From NCBI RefSeq assembly GCF_000717475.1, contig NZ_JPIK01000005.1:290809-354808 (forward strand): 64,000 nucleotides of DNA. The letters run 5' to 3'. This document shows, in pieces, positions 61,042 through 64,000 of this stretch. The position numbers were made by a program, and so were the translations under genes. Below the pieces are notes generated by a model. That model was not told where the DNA came from and ran no database searches. It saw nothing but the letters and a program-made list of their open reading frames with translations. Origin of the DNA: Desulfonatronum thiodismutans. GTDB lineage: Bacteria; Desulfobacterota; Desulfovibrionia; Desulfovibrionales; Desulfonatronaceae. Each line of letters begins with the position of its first letter. The first letter of the stretch is position 1.

Positions 61042-63017
61042 GGTTCGGGCGTGTTCGGCGGATTTGGCGGTGTGGAAGGCGTTTTCTCCATTTTACGCAG
61101 ATGAATGCGCAGACATCCCAGGGCCGCCGGGGTGACGCCGGAAATCCGGCCGGCCTGGCCCAGGTTCAACGGCCTGACGCGACCCAACTTTTCCCGAACC
61201 TCACGGGAAAGTCCAGCAACATGTTCGAAGTTGAGATCCTCCGGCAAAAGGATGTGCTCCAGGGATTGGTCCCGTCCGGCCAGTTCCTGCTGACGGGTCA
61301 GGTATCCGGCGTATTTAACCCTGTTCTCCACCTCCTCGGTCACGTCCTGCTCCAGGCTTGCCAAGTCCGGCCAAAATTCGGTCAGGTCGTTCAGGCGCAG
61401 TTCCGGTCTACGGAGCAGTTCCTCCAGAGTGAGGGCCTTGCCCGGTAGAGCCGTGCCCCGTGACTCGCAGAACGCCCTGGTGGCGGCGTCGGGCCGGACC
61501 GTGACGGTGCGCAAGGCCTCCAGGGTGGCGTGCAGGGCGTCTTGTTTGCGCGAAAAAATTTGCCAGTGGTCGTCTCGGACCAGACCCTGGGTCTGGCCCA
61601 AAGGGGTCAGGCGCTGATCCGCGTTGCCTTCGCGCAGCAGCAGGCGGTGTTCGGCCCGGGAGGTGAACATTCGGTAGGGTTCGCGGGTTCCCTTTGTCAC
61701 CAGGTCGTCCACCAGCACGGCCATGTAGGCTTGGTCGCGCCCGAGGAGAAAGGGCGGGGCATTGGTCAGAGCCGCGGCGATGTTCAGCGCGGCCCAGAGT
61801 CCCTGGGCCGCCGCTTCCTCGTAGCCGGATGTGCCGTTGATCTGGCCGGCCAGGTACAGACCGCGAACGGCCTTGGTTTCCAGGGTGGGCAAAAGCTGCT
61901 CCGGAAAGACGAAATCGTACTCAATGGCATAGCCGGGGCGGATAATCTGGGCCTTCTCCAGGCCGGGGATGGTCCGCAGCATGGCTCGCTGAATCTCCAG
62001 GGGCAGGCTGGTGGGCAGGCCGTTGGGGTAGACTTCCGGATGGTCCACGCCTTCGGGCTCCACGAAGACCTGGTGGCGGTCCTTGTCCGGGAATCGGGCG
62101 ATTTTGTCCTCAATGGACGGGCAGTATCTCGCGCCGGTGCCCTGGATGATCCCGGTATACAGCGGGGAGCGGTCCAGACCGGAGCGGATCACGGCGTGGG
62201 TGGCCGCGTTGGTATGGGTCAGGTGGCAGGGAACCTGGGGCAGACGGATGCCGGGAGAATGAAAGCTGAAGGGGCGCGGCGGATCGTCCCCGGGTTGCGG
62301 GGTCATGGACTCGTAGTCGATGCTGTCGCGGCGCAGCCGGGGGACGGTGCCGGTCTTGAGCCGCCCTAATTCCAGGCCGAGCCGAAGCAGATCCGCGGAA
62401 AGCGATTTTGCCGGCGGGTCGCCAAGTCGCCCCCCGGAAAAGTGTTCCAGGCCGATATGGATCAAGCCGCGTAAAAAGGTTCCCGTGGTCAGGAGCACGG
62501 CCCGGGCGAGCAGGTTCTCGCCCAGATGGGTGCGCACGCCCATGACGCGTCCGTCCCTGTCCAGCAGACCGTCCACCATTTCCTGGCGGACCCAGAGCCG
62601 TTCCTGGGCAAAGACGTCTCGCTGGACCACCCGCATGTAGGCGTCCCGGTCGATCTGGGCCCGGGTGGCCCGGACAGCCGGCCCTTTACGGGTGTTCAGG
62701 ATTCGGAACTGGATCCCGGCCTGGTCGGCCCAGACTCCCATGCATCCGCCCAGGGCGTCGATCTCTTTGACCATATGCCCCTTGGCCAGGCCGCCGATGG
62801 CCGGATTACAGGAAAGGTGGCCGATACGATCGATGTTGATGGTCAGCAGCAGAGTGGTCAGGCCCATCCGGGCCGCGGCCATGGCCGCCTCGCATCCGGC
62901 ATGGCCGGCACCCACGACGATCACGTCGAACTGGTCCGGCTCCAAAGGCTTGCGATGGGTCTCGCGCCCGGAATGTTGGGAAGGGGGAGGGTCTTCAGCG
63001 GTGGAGGGAAGCGGCAT
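61038..63017 (-). CDS. mnmG: tRNA uridine-5-carboxymethylaminomethyl modification enzyme MnmG (GidA)
   Basis: 659 aa. FAD-binding [55 protein letters not shown] and [16 protein letters not shown] are MnmG motifs. Works with MnmE (18666-20144). ATG at 63017 is the first ATG, with a 30-residue Pro/His-rich leader before the core; a TTG further upstream extends the frame. Confidence 0.95.
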   Translation of the reverse strand: MPLPSTAEDPPPSQHSGRETHRKPLEPDQFDVIVVGAGHAGCEAAMAAARMGLTTLLLTINIDRIGHLSCNPAIGGLAKGHMVKEIDALGGCMGVWADQAGIQFRILNTRKGPAVRATRAQIDRDAYMRVVQRDVFAQERLWVRQEMVDGLLDRDGRVMGVRTHLGENLLARAVLLTTGTFLRGLIHIGLEHFSGGRLGDPPAKSLSADLLRLGLELGRLKTGTVPRLRRDSIDYESMTPQPGDDPPRPFSFHSPGIRLPQVPCHLTHTNAATHAVIRSGLDRSPLYTGIIQGTGARYCPSIEDKIARFPDKDRHQVFVEPEGVDHPEVYPNGLPTSLPLEIQRAMLRTIPGLEKAQIIRPGYAIEYDFVFPEQLLPTLETKAVRGLYLAGQINGTSGYEEAAAQGLWAALNIAAALTNAPPFLLGRDQAYMAVLVDDLVTKGTREPYRMFTSRAEHRLLLREGNADQRLTPLGQTQGLVRDDHWQIFSRKQDALHATLEALRTVTVRPDAATRAFCESRGTALPGKALTLEELLRRPELRLNDLTEFWPDLASLEQDVTEEVENRVKYAGYLTRQQELAGRDQSLEHILLPEDLNFEHVAGLSREVREKLGRVRPLNLGQAGRISGVTPAALGCLRIHLRKMEKTPSTPPNPPNTPEP

Positions 63018-63087
63018 GGGAGTGACGAATGGCCGTCGGGTCAAGCCCGGACGGTGCGGGAAGATTCAACCGGAGACTGGACCGGCT

Positions 63088-64000
63088 TCAGGACGGGTCG
63101 TCCATGCACAGGACATGAGCCATGACCTGGGCGTCGGCCAAGGTGTTCCGGATGGAAGAATGCTCGTTGGGCTGGTGGGCCGTGCCCAAAAGGGTGGACC
63201 AGACCACGCAGGGGATGCCTTGGCGGCGCAGAAACGAGGCCACGGTGCCGCCGCCGATGCCCATGGGCCTGGGGTTGGTCCCATGCACGGCCTGGACCGC
63301 GGTCAGCATGCGTTGGACAATGGGGCTGTCCGGCGAGGTGGCCGGTGCTGAACGGACTTCCTGGACGATCTCCCACTCCACGCGTACCCCGTGATCCGCG
63401 GCCACTTCGGCGCAGGTCTCGCTCACTGCGACCTGGATCTCATCCAGGTCGTATTCAACCAGGACCCGGCAGTCCAGATAAAAGACGTCCAGCCCGGGAA
63501 TGGTGTTCACGTTGGGGACGTTGGCTTCCTTTTTCGTCGCTTCGAAGGTGGAGCTGGAGGGAAAGAACAGCGGGTCCTGGTGGTCGAAGCGGGCGTACAG
63601 GGAGCGCAGACGCAGGATCAAGTCCGACGCGGCGACCAGACTGTTGACGCCTTTTTGGGGGGTGGAGGCGTGACACTGTTTGCCGAAGACCGAGAACTTC
63701 AACCAAAGCAGGCTTTTCTCGGCCACTTCCACCATTTCTCCGTCCGCTGTTCCGAAGTCCGGGATCAGGATCAGATCCCGGGGACCGAAGAGGTCTCGGC
63801 GGTGGGTCAGCACGTAGTCCAATCCCTTGGCACTGGCGGTTTCTTCGTCCGCGACAAAGAGCATCCCGAAATTGATGGGCGGCGGCTCGGATCCGGCGAG
63901 CACGGCCTCGGCCACCAGCAAAGAGGCCACCAAGCCCTGGTGGTTGTCCTCCACGCCGCGTCCATAGATCAGATCCCCGTCCACCCGCAACTCGTAAGGG
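63088..64000 (-). CDS. M20-family metallopeptidase (partial, N-terminus beyond the right edge)
   Basis: 304 residues are visible; the frame is open through the right edge. YGRGVEDNHQGL (metal Asp), FVADEETASAKG (catalytic Glu) and LIPDFGTADGE precede the dimerisation domain (LLWLKFSVFGKQCHAS) and the end has HQPNEHSSI. Fits dipeptidase/ArgE/DapE-type amidohydrolases. The first metal-ligand His is off the window. Substrate unknown. Confidence 0.85.
   Translation of the reverse strand, partial: PYELRVDGDLIYGRGVEDNHQGLVASLLVAEAVLAGSEPPPINFGMLFVADEETASAKGLDYVLTHRRDLFGPRDLILIPDFGTADGEMVEVAEKSLLWLKFSVFGKQCHASTPQKGVNSLVAASDLILRLRSLYARFDHQDPLFFPSSSTFEATKKEANVPNVNTIPGLDVFYLDCRVLVEYDLDEIQVAVSETCAEVAADHGVRVEWEIVQEVRSAPATSPDSPIVQRMLTAVQAVHGTNPRPMGIGGGTVASFLRRQGIPCVVWSTLLGTAHQPNEHSSIRNTLADAQVMAHVLCMDDPS

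Overview
The window looks like a chromosomal segment of an anaerobic sulfate-reducing bacterium of the Desulfovibrionales. This is inferred from a complete Hmc transmembrane redox complex (HmcA has 16 CxxCH sites), an orange-protein (ORP) type cluster of MinD/Mrp ATPases and NifX-like proteins under a sigma-54 regulator, and a Re-citrate-synthase-like enzyme. Most of the sequence is GC-rich and densely coding, with many ATGA-type gene overlaps.

Layout. (1) 1-7.1 kb: ORP cluster. A PAS/sigma-54 activator precedes a rightward operon (NifX-ORP fusion, two MinD-ferredoxin ATPases, a second NifX-like protein, a receiver-like protein). A leftward operon carries a Gly/Arg-rich DUF5320-like protein and Mrp. 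Three predicted sigma-54 promoters each have a related 17-bp palindromic operator exactly 63 nt upstream of the -24 GG; the third points left, out of the window. (2) 7.3-17.6 kb: sensor kinase, then (leftward) hmcABCDEF, a tandem universal stress protein and a response regulator. (3) 18.1-23.4 kb: rpmH-rnpA-yidD-yidC-jag-mnmE plus an RseC-like protein; the rnpA frame appears to start upstream of, and span, all of rpmH. (4) 23.7-34.2 kb: radical SAM, HIT, IHF-alpha, RlpA, a Re-citrate-synthase-like enzyme fused to a Cache-like domain, glycerate kinase with a TRAP transporter, cyclophilin and a universal stress protein. (5) 34.4-39.6 kb: accessory island with a RelE/HTH toxin-antitoxin pair, a Fic protein lacking its catalytic His, and what looks like an integron-type cassette array without an integrase in view (alpha/beta hydrolase, NYN ribonuclease-like protein, second toxin-antitoxin pair). 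(6) 39.6-49 kb: SagB-type nitroreductase, amphi-Trp protein, NamZ-like lipoprotein, adenine deaminase with a purine permease, alpha/beta hydrolase and two transporters. (7) 49-64 kb, all leftward: dapF-dapA, HU/IHF-beta, a MinD-like ATPase, GGDEF, prfB with its programmed frameshift, lnt, corC, a PilZ protein, a lipoprotein, mlaD, a degenerate ABC ATPase, mlaE, mnmG and an M20 peptidase cut by the right edge.

How it fits together: regions 1-2 combine metal-sulfur cluster handling with electron transfer between periplasm and cytoplasm, each with its own regulator. Regions 3 and 7 are housekeeping (ribosome, tRNA modification, membrane insertion, envelope lipid and lipoprotein handling, lysine/peptidoglycan precursor synthesis). 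Region 5 is the mobile, AT-richer part. No rRNA, tRNA, CRISPR array or intact insertion sequence was recognised.
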